Shown one piece after another: positions 63,559 to 64,000 of a stretch of DNA of 64,000 nucleotides. The position numbers and the translations under genes were made by a program. This DNA comes from Viscum album. Lineage: Eukaryota > Streptophyta > Magnoliopsida > Santalales > Viscaceae. The notes under the pieces were generated by a model that was not told the origin of the DNA, did no database searches, and saw nothing but the letters and a program-made list of their open reading frames with translations. Every line of letters begins with the position of its first letter. Position 1 is the stretch's first letter. The stretch covers positions 1,169,842,670-1,169,906,669 of the forward strand of contig OY728137.1 in NCBI GenBank assembly GCA_963277665.1. The letters run 5' to 3'.

Positions 63559-64000
63559 AATTTAAGTTAGTTATATAATCAATAAAAATTAAAAGTAAAT
63601 TAACATAATAAAAATAATTTTAATTGAGATCAAGATAAACTTTAATATTAATTAACATATTATTTTTATCCTTATGTGAACATATAATAGAAATTTAAAA
63701 TCAAGAGAGTGACATTTTTTATTTTTCTATTCTTAAAAATAATATATAAGTCATTTTCAAAGATAATTGTACCAAAAATTCCATAAATTAGAATATTGGA
63801 TGATTATTTCTGAATAAAACACATAATAAAGATTAAATTCAAGTGTTAGGGTCATTTTTAGTCCTTATCATATTATTTTAATCTTAATTACCCAATTTCA
63901 CTTACTTTGCTGACACATATTTACTACAGTTACTATTAATAATTACATAAAACAATATGGAATTATTTTCAAAATTTGGACCTCATGATTAAAAATATGG

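Larger units (their letters stand above)
59607..64000 (-). mobile_element. Element 5 LTR, minus orientation, extends past the window
   Basis: The left boundary TGTTACAATAGCC is the reverse complement of an LTR 3' end and aligns with the element 4 LTR end: ATGTAAAG..TTGTGTTTT and GTGTGGRTYYRAGG-like blocks. It also shares the 62200-62225 block with 32160-32190, a CGCTCAGTAAGGG block at 59989-60000 and TATA at 62948-62955 (minus strand). No PBS lies left of 59607, so it is a 3' LTR or a solo LTR. Very AT-rich, no genes. Confidence 0.65.

Noticed and set aside
1..64000. CRISPR array, tRNA/rRNA genes, bacterial operon, centromeric satellite
   Set aside because: None of the repeats has a spacer-repeat layout. 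No tRNA or rRNA signature was recognised, only PBS sequences complementary to tRNA-Met. No 150-180 bp tandem satellite is present, and the retrotransposons and promoter types are plant nuclear.

Overview
The window reads as intergenic DNA from a large plant nuclear genome. It is very AT-rich and CpG-poor, has no intact host gene, and consists almost entirely of decayed, nested LTR retrotransposons. The recognisable ones are Ty3/gypsy chromoviruses of Tekay/Del type: order PR-RT-RNaseH-IN-chromodomain, LTRs of about 3 kb, primer-binding sites complementary to initiator tRNA-Met (TGGTATCAGA) and 5-bp target-site duplications (TSDs). I cannot name the species. No tRNA, rRNA, CRISPR array, operon or centromeric satellite was seen.

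Layout. 1-2984 is a broken chromovirus pol on the + strand, followed by its 3' LTR (2985 to about 5414). A second +-oriented LTR remnant (about 5415-8026) meets an oppositely oriented end of the same family at 8027, giving a tail-to-tail junction with perfect 20-bp arms. 8300-15370 is a different type of repeat: a diverged tandem array of roughly 550-bp units (about 9050-11000), a stretch rich in self-complementary TTCATGAA/TTCGCGAA motifs, a TATA box (12763), and a degenerate gene resembling an aminotransferase-like plant mobile domain (PMD) protein (about 12853-15360).

Element 2 (minus strand, 16243-27867, 11,625 bp) is the best-defined element. It has two 3.1-kb LTRs, a perfect TSD ATGAA, an intact 10-nt PBS, gag and a dead pol. 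Host repeat DNA resumes at 27873. An old +-oriented LTR (about 30084-34973) ends next to a PBS.

Element 3 (minus strand, about 38140-49413) is a second full-length chromovirus, apparently inserted into an LTR whose halves lie at about 36590-38139 and 49414-49761. A GC- and CpG-rich solo LTR with TSD ATGGG (51227-54340) looks like the youngest insertion. 54346-59606 is old repeat with a TATA box and a 15-bp minisatellite. 59607-64000 is a minus-oriented old LTR of the same family as the one at 30-35 kb.

Nothing here looks functional as protein. All three reverse transcriptases have lost the catalytic Asp-Asp pair, each in a different way, and stops and frameshifts are everywhere. The more informative signals are structural: the insertion order, minisatellites inside several LTR families, the PMD-like gene, and the contrast in CpG content between the solo LTR and its surroundings.
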